Part shown: piece after piece, positions 14,480 to 21,422 of the stretch
Position numbering within the stretch: position 1 is the stretch's first letter
How the letters are laid out: each line of letters starts with the position of its first letter
Virus record (IMG/VR): IMGVR_UViG_3300023229_000919
Span: 1 to 33,288 of that record
Strand: one strand, 5' to 3'
Source of the DNA: a virus
DNA: 33,288 nucleotides
Translations under genes and position numbers: made by a program
The notes under the pieces: generated by a model
Seen by the model: the letters and a program-made list of their open reading frames with translations, nothing else
The model's database searches: none
What the model was told of the DNA's origin: nothing

Positions 14480-15304
14480 TTATTTTTCTTCGTCTCGAGG
14501 TAACGGTATTTCTACCACCTTGTACACCACTGGATTGGCATTACCAGGTTTCTTGAAGATTGCGTAGTTGGCTTTGGGTTTTATTTGTTCCATTTCAATT
14601 ACCTCATAACCTGCGTCCTGCAACAGTTTTTTCATGGATGATTTGGTATTGTAGTTCCAGTAGCCTCTTTTTGCTTCTTTTAAATCAGCATCAAAATGGC
14701 AATCAGCATAGTGTATGAAACCATATCCCCCTGGCAGTATCACCCTGTGGATATCTCTTAGATATTCTGCAATGTGTTCCTGTGTGAAGAACGGAAATGT
14801 GTCCCAACTGAATACGAAATTACAACTGTTGTCTGGTATATCTGGACAAGCAGTTCTGTCAGTGGTATAAAATCTTAATAGTCTTTGATGTGGTTTAGTA
14901 AAAAGAGAAAATATTCTATCCTTACATTTTTCTAACAGTTCATTAAAAAATATTAATCTCCATCCACGTAATAATAGAGTAAATTTACCATACCCAGCAC
15001 CAATTTCTAGACAATGTTGTCTGATATTGCCTTGTTTGGCAAATTGAGCTATTTTTAATTCAATTTGGTTAAAAAGCCATCCATCCTGTATGGCATTTTT
15101 ATTTCTGTCTTTAAAATCTAAGTCTCGTTCAAACCAGTCTTTAGTCTGATCTAAATTTTTAATCTGTTCAGTGTTTAAAAGATTAACTACCTCTGCAATA
15201 TCTTCTAACTTCGATAAACTATCATCAATAAGTTTTTGGAAATCTGTGCCTTTCATGGCTTTTAACTTTTCGATCAGTAATTTCACTTCTTCTATGCTGA
15301 GCAT
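14480..15304 (-). CDS. Class I SAM-dependent methyltransferase
   Basis: 274 residues. The SAM-binding motif I is LEIGAGYGK at 99-107. NFVFSWDTFPFF near 162-173 is the motif IV region, and VILPGGYGFIHYADCHF (188 on) is the post-motif typical of small-molecule or protein methyltransferases. There is no DPPY/NPPY-type motif, so it is unlikely to be a simple adenine or N4-cytosine DNA methyltransferase. The N-terminal 95 residues are helical. The substrate is unknown. It follows the polymerase gene by eight bases and is co-transcribed with it. A role in methylating a modified base precursor is speculative. Confidence 0.8.
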   Translation of the reverse strand: MLSIEEVKLLIEKLKAMKGTDFQKLIDDSLSKLEDIAEVVNLLNTEQIKNLDQTKDWFERDLDFKDRNKNAIQDGWLFNQIELKIAQFAKQGNIRQHCLEIGAGYGKFTLLLRGWRLIFFNELLEKCKDRIFSLFTKPHQRLLRFYTTDRTACPDIPDNSCNFVFSWDTFPFFTQEHIAEYLRDIHRVILPGGYGFIHYADCHFDADLKEAKRGYWNYNTKSSMKKLLQDAGYEVIEMEQIKPKANYAIFKKPGNANPVVYKVVEIPLPRDEEK

Positions 15305-15312
15305 AGTGTTAT

Positions 15313-17970
15313 TTAAAATTCAAACAGTTGATTAAATGTATTTGTGGTTTCTGTGCTCTGCACGTCCCACTTCAAAACACCAATAAGGTTGGATATCTTT
15401 TGGTCCACGATCGTGGCCTCCATCGTTTCAGAATCAAACGGCAGTTCCTTGAACCATTCCGGAATACGCAGTTCGTCCACCGGATACGCAATACTTGTGT
15501 ACCCCATGGGATTCTGTTTCAGTTTACATACAATAACCTTTGCACCATCGGTGATTAACATAGAATATTTGTCTCCGTACATTTCTCTGCACCTGTTCCA
15601 GTTCATGCTGGCCCTGACGTGTCCTGGCATGTTGGCTTTGCCTTTAGACGCCTCCGCCGCTGTGTACTTGGTCATGTTGTTCGCTCTCTTGGGAGATCCT
15701 TTCTCCCACCCTGGTCGTGCTTTAAACTCTGCTCGGAATTCGGATATCCTTGCGAGCACGTCTTTCTCGGTGCCATTGGTCAGCACCATCATCAATAACT
15801 CACTCAAGAAATCCTGTACAAACACAGGAGTGTCTGATCTCTTGAGATCCAATCCCATTGCTTTCATTTTGCCTGGTGAGCCTGCAGTGTCTGTTCTGTT
15901 GCCCTCTTTGTCAAAATATATCACTGCATATCTTTTCTTTGTGATGAACAGCCCTTTGGATGCCACCAATTCTCTGCCGGCCGCGATCACTTCTCCTCGA
16001 CTCCTTGGACAATGAAATGCGTTGGTCATGAATCCTGGGAATGAAACATTCACTTCGTCTGCGATCTTATCATACAACTCGATCACGTTCTCTCGCTCCC
16101 ACGGAATCTGTTTTGCGTCTATTTCTTTTTGTAGAGGTTTGTATGCTGAGAAATACACGGAATCTGTATCTCCGTATATGATAGAATCACCTCGGTGATC
16201 GTAGGCACCTGTTATGACTTCGTTGGTCTTGGACGCCATGTGTCGAGTGATACATCGCCCCGTCAGTGTGACGGACTGTCCGATCCTCAAGTCAAAAAAT
16301 CTACAACCAGGATTCAAGATTGCACCATACAGTGAGTTTAGATTGATCTTTTTGACCAATTGTCTTTTATCCCAATACTCTCGTTCAATCTCGTTGTCTC
16401 CACAGTCGTGCATTTTCTTCTGCATCACTTGTCTCTCCTCGTACCAACGTTTTAACAGTCCCGGTATGATCGCTTCAAACTCATAGGTGAATATGGTACC
16501 ATTGGCACTCAACATCCATTGGTTGTTGCCATCAAACACCAGTTCATGCATTTGTGCCGCTGACATTTTAACAGTTGTGTCGTCTGCCCAGTCCACAATA
16601 ATTTCTGTGCCTTTTTCTTTGTTCATCACTGCAACGTATTCCCATGAACCAAATTGGTTGTCCCAGGCCGATGCAAATGATTTCTTTTGGTGTATGGCTC
16701 TGTTGACTTCCGCTGATGTTATCACAGGACGAATTTGTCCAACGATAGATTCCGGACCCATGTTTAGAGCTCTGATCACAGATGGATACAGAGAATTAAT
16801 GTCACAACTGCCTATCCAATCATGCAGTCCTGTTTTTGGTGTGGCCACATATGCACCTGCCGCCTGTGATGATTCTCCCTCTGCTCGCCTTTTCCTGGCA
16901 GGCACGATCATGCCACGCCTGTGTGCTTCGTTTACTATGGCCTGTTCTGTCACTGCCACAGCACCCATTGTGGTCTGCAGTAACACAGTGTTTTGATGTG
17001 CGATCTCGTTGGCCAGTTCTATGAACTTTAATTTCTTCTCTAATTTGGCCAGCAGTGCAGTGTCTTGCCTGTTGTACTCGATGAACAACCCAAAGTCGTT
17101 GTTGTACAGTGCATCCAGTGATCCTTCATACACCGTCTTTCTTTCATCCAGCTCGTACTCGCCTATGGCATCTAATCTGTACGTGTGTCTTTCCTCGTAG
17201 GTGTATTTTCTATACAGCTCTAACAGATCCAGATGCACACGACCAATCAAATCGTATGAGGTCTGCTCTCTGCCATATTTTTCAAATACTCTTTTTCTAG
17301 GTTTCTCCCCCCAAAAACACAGTCGTCTTGTGTCATCTGAACTCAATACTTTCTGTATCCTTCCCACTGTGTAGGGTATGTCGTACCCTTCTGAGTTCCA
17401 GCCTGACAAGATGTCTGCGTCTTCGATCAGTGTCAGGAAAGCGTCCAGCATATCTTTCTCTTTCTCAAACAACATCACGTTGTCAAAACGTTCTGTGGCC
17501 ATCCGTGCACCTGACATGTTCAATGTCTTGGGCGGCACTGCGAACGTGACCAGTTGATCAGTCCAACTTAGATGACAGGTTATGGCAGTGATGGGCATAA
17601 AAGGGTCATCAGTGGTGGAGTATCCACGCTCTGGATCAAAGTCCACCTCGATATCAAAAAACACCACATTCAGTTTGGGAGCAGGTTTGCCTAGATAGTT
17701 CTCTTCCAGACAGCGGAACACAGGATTGATGTCCTGCTCATAGAGTGTTTTATTGCTCCTTATCTTCTGTTCTTTGATGAACTCTTTGAAAGTGGAACAC
17801 TGTACTTTCTGTAACTGTTCTCCGTATATGCTTCGATGTTTGCCGCGACTGTCTGGATAATAGAAAAGATATCGAGCATCATATTCCACGAACTTACGCT
17901 CGCCTTTGACTCGTTCCACGACAAATACCTTGTCTTGATCTCTTTTATAATATGCGTCTATGTAGCTCAT
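15313..17970 (-). CDS. 43: Family-B DNA polymerase (gp43-like)
   Basis: 885 residues (T4 gp43 is 898), the replicative polymerase with proofreading. Exonuclease motifs are Exo I FFDIEVD (Asp106/Glu108), Exo II GWNSEGYDIPY (190-200) and Exo III IEYNRQDTALL (about 297-307). Polymerase motif A is CDINSLYPSVIR (Asp390), motif B KKINLNSLYG (540-549) and motif C YGDTDSVY (599-606). All catalytic acids are present, and no intein or split is seen. The gene starts directly at the stop of the upstream membrane-protein gene (TAAATG) and is presumably expressed from the dsbA promoter. Confidence 0.97.
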   Translation of the reverse strand: MSYIDAYYKRDQDKVFVVERVKGERKFVEYDARYLFYYPDSRGKHRSIYGEQLQKVQCSTFKEFIKEQKIRSNKTLYEQDINPVFRCLEENYLGKPAPKLNVVFFDIEVDFDPERGYSTTDDPFMPITAITCHLSWTDQLVTFAVPPKTLNMSGARMATERFDNVMLFEKEKDMLDAFLTLIEDADILSGWNSEGYDIPYTVGRIQKVLSSDDTRRLCFWGEKPRKRVFEKYGREQTSYDLIGRVHLDLLELYRKYTYEERHTYRLDAIGEYELDERKTVYEGSLDALYNNDFGLFIEYNRQDTALLAKLEKKLKFIELANEIAHQNTVLLQTTMGAVAVTEQAIVNEAHRRGMIVPARKRRAEGESSQAAGAYVATPKTGLHDWIGSCDINSLYPSVIRALNMGPESIVGQIRPVITSAEVNRAIHQKKSFASAWDNQFGSWEYVAVMNKEKGTEIIVDWADDTTVKMSAAQMHELVFDGNNQWMLSANGTIFTYEFEAIIPGLLKRWYEERQVMQKKMHDCGDNEIEREYWDKRQLVKKINLNSLYGAILNPGCRFFDLRIGQSVTLTGRCITRHMASKTNEVITGAYDHRGDSIIYGDTDSVYFSAYKPLQKEIDAKQIPWERENVIELYDKIADEVNVSFPGFMTNAFHCPRSRGEVIAAGRELVASKGLFITKKRYAVIYFDKEGNRTDTAGSPGKMKAMGLDLKRSDTPVFVQDFLSELLMMVLTNGTEKDVLARISEFRAEFKARPGWEKGSPKRANNMTKYTAAEASKGKANMPGHVRASMNWNRCREMYGDKYSMLITDGAKVIVCKLKQNPMGYTSIAYPVDELRIPEWFKELPFDSETMEATIVDQKISNLIGVLKWDVQSTETTNTFNQLFEF

Positions 17971-18249
17971 TTAAAAAAATACTTTATAAATTCCTATACA
18001 GTTCATTATAGTAAACCATGAGGCCAAAACGCAAGTCCAAATTATCCTTCTTCGGAAACTGGCTATGGCCAGTGTGGTTGATCCGATAAGGTATGGAGGG
18101 AATATCAACTGCATGTCGGGAATTGGTGATGTAAAGGTCAGCAGACAACTGCCAGCGATGGTGAATGCGACGGATACAATTTCTAAGTAAAAAGAAAGTC
18201 TATCAGTTTTATAGCTCGTGATCCAAAACTCCTTTACGAGTTTGATCAC
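17971..18249 (-). CDS. Small membrane protein, two to three TM segments
   Basis: 92 residues. Hydrophobic segments are LEIVSVAFTIAGSCLLTFTS (about 22-41), then LIFPPYLIGSTTLAIASF (about 48-65), and IIWTCVLASWFTIMNCIGIY (about 69-88), with RRR before the last. No enzymatic motif is recognised. It lies between dsbA and polB, overlapping the dsbA stop and adjoining the polymerase start, so it is part of the same early operon. An effect on host membrane or transport is possible but not shown. Confidence 0.75.
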   Translation of the reverse strand: MIKLVKEFWITSYKTDRLSFYLEIVSVAFTIAGSCLLTFTSPIPDMQLIFPPYLIGSTTLAIASFRRRIIWTCVLASWFTIMNCIGIYKVFF

Positions 18250-18506
18250 TAAATTTTGCCAGCGGCCGCCAATATCGAATCTACCATGTCCATGTCGTCG
18301 GTCACAGATTTGTATGAATCTTTGTGTGCTATTGTGATTGCTTTGCTGATTATTCCTGGTTTAACTTCTAGTTCTTCACCGATGGCCTTGACCGTGTCTC
18401 TCAAACCACCTTTGAGATCGTCGATCTCTCCCAGCACCTGTGAGCCTTCTTTGATGATCTGGATTAGTTTTTGTTTTTCTGCTTCGTTAAAGTTTTTACC
18501 TGACAT
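18249..18506 (-). CDS. dsbA: DsbA-like dsDNA-binding protein
   Basis: 85 residues, about the size of T4 DsbA (89). The core LKGGLRDTVKAIGEELEVKP, then KAITIAHKDSYKSV, resembles the T4 DsbA pattern of helices ending in HKD. T4 DsbA binds late-promoter DNA and stimulates late transcription. Here the gene sits at the junction of the early (left) and late (right) modules. It has AAGGAG upstream of the ATG and its own sigma70-type promoter. Identification is from memory of the family and is fairly, not completely, certain. Confidence 0.75.
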   Translation of the reverse strand: MSGKNFNEAEKQKLIQIIKEGSQVLGEIDDLKGGLRDTVKAIGEELEVKPGIISKAITIAHKDSYKSVTDDMDMVDSILAAAGKI

Positions 18507-18528
18507 TTATGTTCTCCTTGTTGTGAAC

Positions 18529-18557
18529 AGTATATAATGATTTTGCCAGAAGAGCAA
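18529..18557 (-). promoter_or_regulatory. Sigma70-type promoter for dsbA-membrane protein-polB
   Basis: The minus strand reads TTGCTC, 17 nt, TATACT, followed by a leader of about 22 bases (GTTCACAACAAGGAGAACATA) with a Shine-Dalgarno AAGGAG before ATG 18506. It is the first early-type promoter downstream of the late region. Confidence 0.7.
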
Positions 18558-18569
18558 TGGATTTTTATA

Positions 18570-18962
18570 TTACTTCTTTGTCTTTACGTTCTTGGCCTTG
18601 CCACGTCTGTTCTTGCTTGGATCCTGCCTGCGTTTTCTTGAAGCCGCGGATTTCCTACCTTTTTTGCCCAATGCGTATGCTTTTGATCTTGGTAAACATT
18701 TAGGCTTGCCTTCCTTGCCGGAACCTCTTGCACAGTCTCCTCTGATTTTACCATCTGGACCAAAACGCACCCACTTGTCTTTGAACCATTTTTTCAAGTC
18801 TTCGTTCAGTGATTCTGTGAAAACCAATCCGCCACAGTTCACACAGAAGTCTACGTCTTCTCGCTTGACGCAGTTGGGAACACGTTTTCCAAACATGGTC
18901 TTCATGCCCTTCTTCTCGTAGCCCTTCCAACATTTCTCTGTTATTACGTCTGTGATTCTCAT
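18570..18962 (-). CDS. Basic Cys-containing protein with capsid-type leader (DUF5872-like)
   Basis: 130 residues. It begins MRITDVITEKCWKGYEKKGM, where MRITDVITE resembles the T4 internal-protein targeting leader and ITE would be a prohead-protease site. The rest holds CWKGYEKKGMKTMFGKRVPN, a CVNCGG pair, a WFKDKWVRFG segment followed by CARGSGKEGKPKCLPRSKA, and a Lys/Arg-rich tail. I recall these modules from marine T4-like phages; the second looks like DUF5872. The strongly basic, Cys-paired composition suggests a DNA-associated virion protein. It ends just before the dsbA promoter, so it is the last gene of the late block. Confidence 0.75.
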   Translation of the reverse strand: MRITDVITEKCWKGYEKKGMKTMFGKRVPNCVKREDVDFCVNCGGLVFTESLNEDLKKWFKDKWVRFGPDGKIRGDCARGSGKEGKPKCLPRSKAYALGKKGRKSAASRKRRQDPSKNRRGKAKNVKTKK

Positions 18963-19195
18963 TTCTTTTTCCTACCTGCACAATGGGCCTTCTGTGAGAA
19001 CCCTTTGGGATTTGAACAGTTGATTGATTTCTTGTATTTATTGCTCCATTTTTCTTCTTTGACCCTGAAAGGATAGGCCATCGAAGAGTGGTATCCCATC
19101 CTGGCGGAACCTTTGGCTCTTTTCTCTACTTTCTTTAGATTTTTTCCTACGTCTGGATGCACGTATCTGGTTGCTAGTATCTCGTGTATCTTCAT
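18959..19195 (-). CDS. Small basic Cys protein with capsid-type leader
   Basis: 78 residues from the ATG at 19193-19195, which shares bases with the stop of the upstream gene (ATGA). A longer frame from 19216 is less likely. It starts MKIHEILATRYVHPDVGKNL. It ends with SINCSNPKGFSQKAHCAGRK followed by two Lys, a Cys-paired basic module I recall from marine phages. The leader matches the M[KR]I-x-E pattern shared by neighbouring genes, with IHE at residues 3-5 as the only possible I-x-E site. No enzymatic motif is visible. Confidence 0.75.
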   Translation of the reverse strand: MKIHEILATRYVHPDVGKNLKKVEKRAKGSARMGYHSSMAYPFRVKEEKWSNKYKKSINCSNPKGFSQKAHCAGRKKK

Positions 19196-19377
19196 CACTT
19201 GCTCTTGTTGCCCCAATTGGCCGCACCTTTTTTACGACACTGCACCAGGGCACCGGAGGCATAGGCACTGGGCCATACTTTGTATCTTGATTTTACTTTG
19301 TGATAGCAGGCATCTTTCTTCTCTGCCAGCTGTTCAAACTGTTCTTCGGTGATTGCGGTGACTTCGTTGATTTTCAT
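19195..19377 (-). CDS. Small Cys-paired protein (DUF6321-like) with capsid-type leader
   Basis: 60 residues. It starts MKINEVTAITEEQFEQLAEK, with ITE at residues 9-11 as a candidate cleavage site. The remainder, DACYHKVKSRYKVWPSAYAS then GALVQCRKKGAANWGNKSK, is a compact basic module I recall as DUF6321 in phages. A Shine-Dalgarno (AAGGTAG) lies upstream, and a late promoter AATAAATA is 16 nt before the ATG, inside the 3' end of the homing endonuclease gene. Function unknown. Confidence 0.75.
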   Translation of the reverse strand: MKINEVTAITEEQFEQLAEKKDACYHKVKSRYKVWPSAYASGALVQCRKKGAANWGNKSK

Positions 19378-20000
19378 ACTGCTACCTTGTATGTATTTAT
19401 TTGTTCTACCAGGAAGCCTTTGAGCTTGCCTCTTTTGATATGTTTTCCTATACTTGTCTTCCAGTGAAGCGTATTATAGTTCCAGTTTTTTTTCTTACAA
19501 ATCTCTTTAAACTCTAAGCCATTTACAATGTACTCTTCGCCTTCACTTGTAGTAATACGATATATATATTGTTCGCTACGCACACGAGAACTTTTAGATC
19601 CACCTTTGACATGCCATTCTTTAGATTTACCTGTAAAGTTCTTAGCATATTGTTGCCCTGCTTTGCGTTGATGTTCTATAAATGCATCATAGTCATATTC
19701 TTTCAATCCGTGTAAATAGTGCTTGCCGCCGTATGTGTTATTATAAGACATAGGATCTTTAACTACATTTTTGTTGACTATTTTTTTTTCTAGATTCCAT
19801 AATGCATCTGCACTATCTGCGGTTGCAATAATTTCTTTAGTAAAGTTTTCTGCACCATACTTTTTAATAGCGTTCATGATACCTATACCACTACCCATAT
19901 AGGAATCGTTTACATTTTTAGTAGCATGTCTGCCAATGTAATATTTTCCATTTATATGGTTAGTTATTTTATAGATAGTATAATGCATTACGTAACGCAT
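19374..20000 (-). CDS. GIY-YIG homing endonuclease (free-standing)
   Basis: 208 residues from the ATG at 20000, which overlaps the upstream stop (TAATG); a start at 19988 is possible. The catalytic module is YTIYKITNHINGKYYIGRHA (the GIY-YIG strands appear as TIY...YYIG), with ALWNLEKKIVNK giving the family Glu. The middle and C-terminal parts are basic and probably bind DNA, with a helix-turn-helix-like region near GLEFKEICKKKNWNYNTLHW. Its last codons contain the late promoter of the next gene. A near-palindrome lies at its 5' end (19981-20002). It is a selfish mobile gene inserted between two virion-type genes. Confidence 0.88.
   Translation of the reverse strand: MRYVMHYTIYKITNHINGKYYIGRHATKNVNDSYMGSGIGIMNAIKKYGAENFTKEIIATADSADALWNLEKKIVNKNVVKDPMSYNNTYGGKHYLHGLKEYDYDAFIEHQRKAGQQYAKNFTGKSKEWHVKGGSKSSRVRSEQYIYRITTSEGEEYIVNGLEFKEICKKKNWNYNTLHWKTSIGKHIKRGKLKGFLVEQINTYKVAV
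19394..19401 (-). promoter_or_regulatory. T4-type late promoter
   Basis: AATAAATA on the minus strand, 16 nt before ATG 19377 and inside the homing endonuclease coding sequence. Its longer spacing leaves room for the AAGGTAG ribosome-binding site. Confidence 0.55.
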
Positions 20001-20002
20001 TA
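19981..20002. repeat. Near-palindrome at homing endonuclease 5' end
   Basis: Twenty of 22 positions (11 bp arms, one mismatched pair) are self-complementary: TAATGCATTACGT followed by AACGCATTA. It includes the TAATG stop/start overlap. It could be coincidence, an operator, or a trace of insertion. Confidence 0.4.
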
Positions 20003-20575
20003 CCAAGCCTTACAACTCCAATATCGTGCTGTGGTTTTGTCCTTGGCTGTGTCGCACTTGTGTCGAGCTCGGAAAGATTTTCTTGCTTTTGGATTGCTCT
20101 TCCTGATCTTCATGGTCTTCTGTCCTAATTTTTTAGCACTTGTCCCACCGTGTCCGAAATTTACTTTCTTGACATTGCCTGTTTTAGGATTCTTGACGTA
20201 CACTTTGAATTTTTTAACATCACCACGCATGGGTTTGTTCAGTGGCACTGTTCTGCCCTGGTACTTGGCTTCAAACCAGTTCCTTGCTCCCTCGTGGAAC
20301 TGTTCTGGTATCCGCCTCTGTAGCCATGATTCAAACACTTCCGCCATGCTCTGGTCATCCACGGCATTTGGTTGGGCAGGCGTGGGACGACCTTGTTCGC
20401 TCTCCCCCATCATGTGTACGGGGTCTTTGATAAATTGTTTGGTTCTTCTTAGTCCCCTGGAACCTGCTGACTGTGGAGCTTCTGCTTGGCGATTGGCCCC
20501 GATGGTACCGGTCTGTTTCATGCGACTGATATCGTCTAGATACTGCTTGTATGAAAAAATAGGCATTTGGCTCAT
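20000..20575 (-). CDS. Conserved phage protein with basic Cys-paired C-terminal module
   Basis: 191 residues. The N-terminus MSQMPIFSYKQYLDDISRMK is helical and differs from the capsid-type leaders of its neighbours. The C-terminal 80 residues contain FKVYVKNPKTGNVKKVNFG, then KSNPKARKSFRARHKCD and TTARYWSCKAW. I recall this widespread phage module, ending in ARYWSC-W, as conserved but without function. The central part is polar and probably disordered. A late promoter AATAAATA lies eight bases before the ATG. Confidence 0.8.
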   Translation of the reverse strand: MSQMPIFSYKQYLDDISRMKQTGTIGANRQAEAPQSAGSRGLRRTKQFIKDPVHMMGESEQGRPTPAQPNAVDDQSMAEVFESWLQRRIPEQFHEGARNWFEAKYQGRTVPLNKPMRGDVKKFKVYVKNPKTGNVKKVNFGHGGTSAKKLGQKTMKIRKSNPKARKSFRARHKCDTAKDKTTARYWSCKAW

Positions 20576-20582
20576 TGTACGA

Positions 20583-21197
20583 CTATTTATTTAAAAATTC
20601 TTTGACGTTGGATTCTAATTCACTCAATGCCTGCGACAATCTTGGCTGTTCCGCATACGAGTTGTCTATTTTAAACAAACGACCACCAAACAACTGTTCA
20701 AATCTGGGCACATTTGCCTTCACTGTGCCGAAGTTGCTCATCAGCACTTTCTCTGGTATGCTTCTTTCACGCTTTCGATTACGTTCGATGGAAGTTTCGA
20801 TGTCGGCATCCACGTAGATCATCGCAGTCTCGTAGCCCTGTGCTTCCAGTTCCTTTTTGGTATCAGACACTCGATCGTAGGACCTGCCAGTGGTGTCAAT
20901 CATCATGCCCAGGTTTCCCTGCTGATACATCTGTTGCTGTTTGCCTGTGATCTGTTTGCTTCGTTGCCTTTCGATCTCCCTGGGTGTCTCTTCTTCTGGG
21001 GGCATTTTGAGACTCAAGTTTCGATTGCGTAGCAGATGTTTGAATGCGGCATCAGGATTGACCTGTTTCAGTCCGTAGAACACAGAGGCCAACTGTCGAG
21101 CTATGAATGTTTTACCTGCCCCGGGCACGCCCGCGAAGAATATGGCCTTGTTCTGATAAGGGTCAAAACGACCTTCTATGATCTCTGTGATACGCAT
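20583..21197 (-). CDS. P-loop kinase (zeta-toxin/polynucleotide-kinase-like) with capsid-type leader
   Basis: 204 residues. After MRITEIIEGRFDPYQNK comes the Walker A loop FFAGVPGAGKT (Gly23-Thr30). Other features are VNPDAAFKHLL, GMMIDTTGRSYD and the RNRKRERSIPEKVL lid-type segment with VDADIETSIERN before it. This arrangement is typical of small P-loop kinases such as zeta toxins and polynucleotide kinases; substrate unknown. IIE at residues 6-8 would be a prohead-protease site just before the kinase domain, leaving the catalytic part intact. If so, the enzyme would be packaged and injected. Confidence 0.82.
   Translation of the reverse strand: MRITEIIEGRFDPYQNKAIFFAGVPGAGKTFIARQLASVFYGLKQVNPDAAFKHLLRNRNLSLKMPPEEETPREIERQRSKQITGKQQQMYQQGNLGMMIDTTGRSYDRVSDTKKELEAQGYETAMIYVDADIETSIERNRKRERSIPEKVLMSNFGTVKANVPRFEQLFGGRLFKIDNSYAEQPRLSQALSELESNVKEFLNK
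20584..20591 (-). promoter_or_regulatory. T4-type late promoter
   Basis: AATAAATA on the minus strand, eight bases before ATG 20575, overlapping the stop codon of the kinase gene. Confidence 0.65.
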
Positions 21198-21204
21198 ATA
21201 CTAG

Positions 21205-21212
21205 TATTTATT
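21205..21212 (-). promoter_or_regulatory. T4-type late promoter
   Basis: AATAAATA on the minus strand, seven bases before ATG 21197 of the kinase gene, overlapping the stop of the small upstream gene. Confidence 0.65.
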
Positions 21213-21378
21213 TTATACCAAGTATGTGTGCCAACTGGGCACCACTGGTCTCTTCCGGTGTCTGCACGTGATCTCTTTTTAAACCGTAACCTGTGCCTGC
21301 GCCTTTGTGGTGTATTTTTGGATTGAATGTTGTTTTTTCTGTGCGTGGTCTTTTATTTGTTTTGCGTTTTTTCTTCAA
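21208..21378 (-). CDS. Small basic protein (56 aa), TTG start
   Basis: A frame opened by TTG at 21376-21378 after an in-frame TAG encodes 56 residues ending at 21208. It starts KKKRKTNKRPRTEKTTFNPK after the initiator and continues IHHKGAGTGYGLKRDHVQTP then EETSGAQLAHILGIK. It is strongly basic at the N-terminus. No strong Shine-Dalgarno is seen (GAGA at a poor distance), so the start is uncertain. The stop overlaps the late promoter of the kinase gene. The frame fills what would otherwise be a 225-base gap in a very compact genome, which is the main support. Function unknown. Confidence 0.5.
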   Translation of the reverse strand: MKKKRKTNKRPRTEKTTFNPKIHHKGAGTGYGLKRDHVQTPEETSGAQLAHILGIK

Positions 21379-21394
21379 TGTTCTCTATTTCTTG

Positions 21395-21412
21395 GTAGAT
21401 ATGATTATCTAC
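21395..21412. other. Short inverted repeat after the acidic-protein gene
   Basis: GTAGATA, loop TGAT, TATCTAC, a perfect 7-bp stem eleven bases after the stop at 21423 (minus direction). The T-run follows it only on the plus strand, so it is not a classical terminator for the minus-strand genes. It could stabilise or process the mRNA end. Confidence 0.35.
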
Positions 21413-21422
21413 TTATTTTTAA

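Noticed and set aside
14480-15304. Methyltransferase as a DNA adenine/cytosine methylase
   Set aside because: The SAM motif is clear but no DPPY/NPPY or PC catalytic motif is visible, and the post-motif resembles small-molecule methyltransferases.
15344-16015. 223-residue open frame on the plus strand inside the polymerase gene
   Set aside because: It is antisense to polB with all polymerase motifs intact, has no ribosome-binding site or recognisable domain, and other plus-strand frames are similar shadows.
19926-20594. 222-residue plus-strand open frame
   Set aside because: It runs antisense through three well-supported minus-strand gene ends, with hydrophobic-looking translation typical of reversed basic genes.
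21395-21420. Hairpin followed by T-run as a rho-independent terminator
   Set aside because: The T-run follows the hairpin only on the plus strand, while all genes are on the minus strand, and the stem is short and AT-rich.
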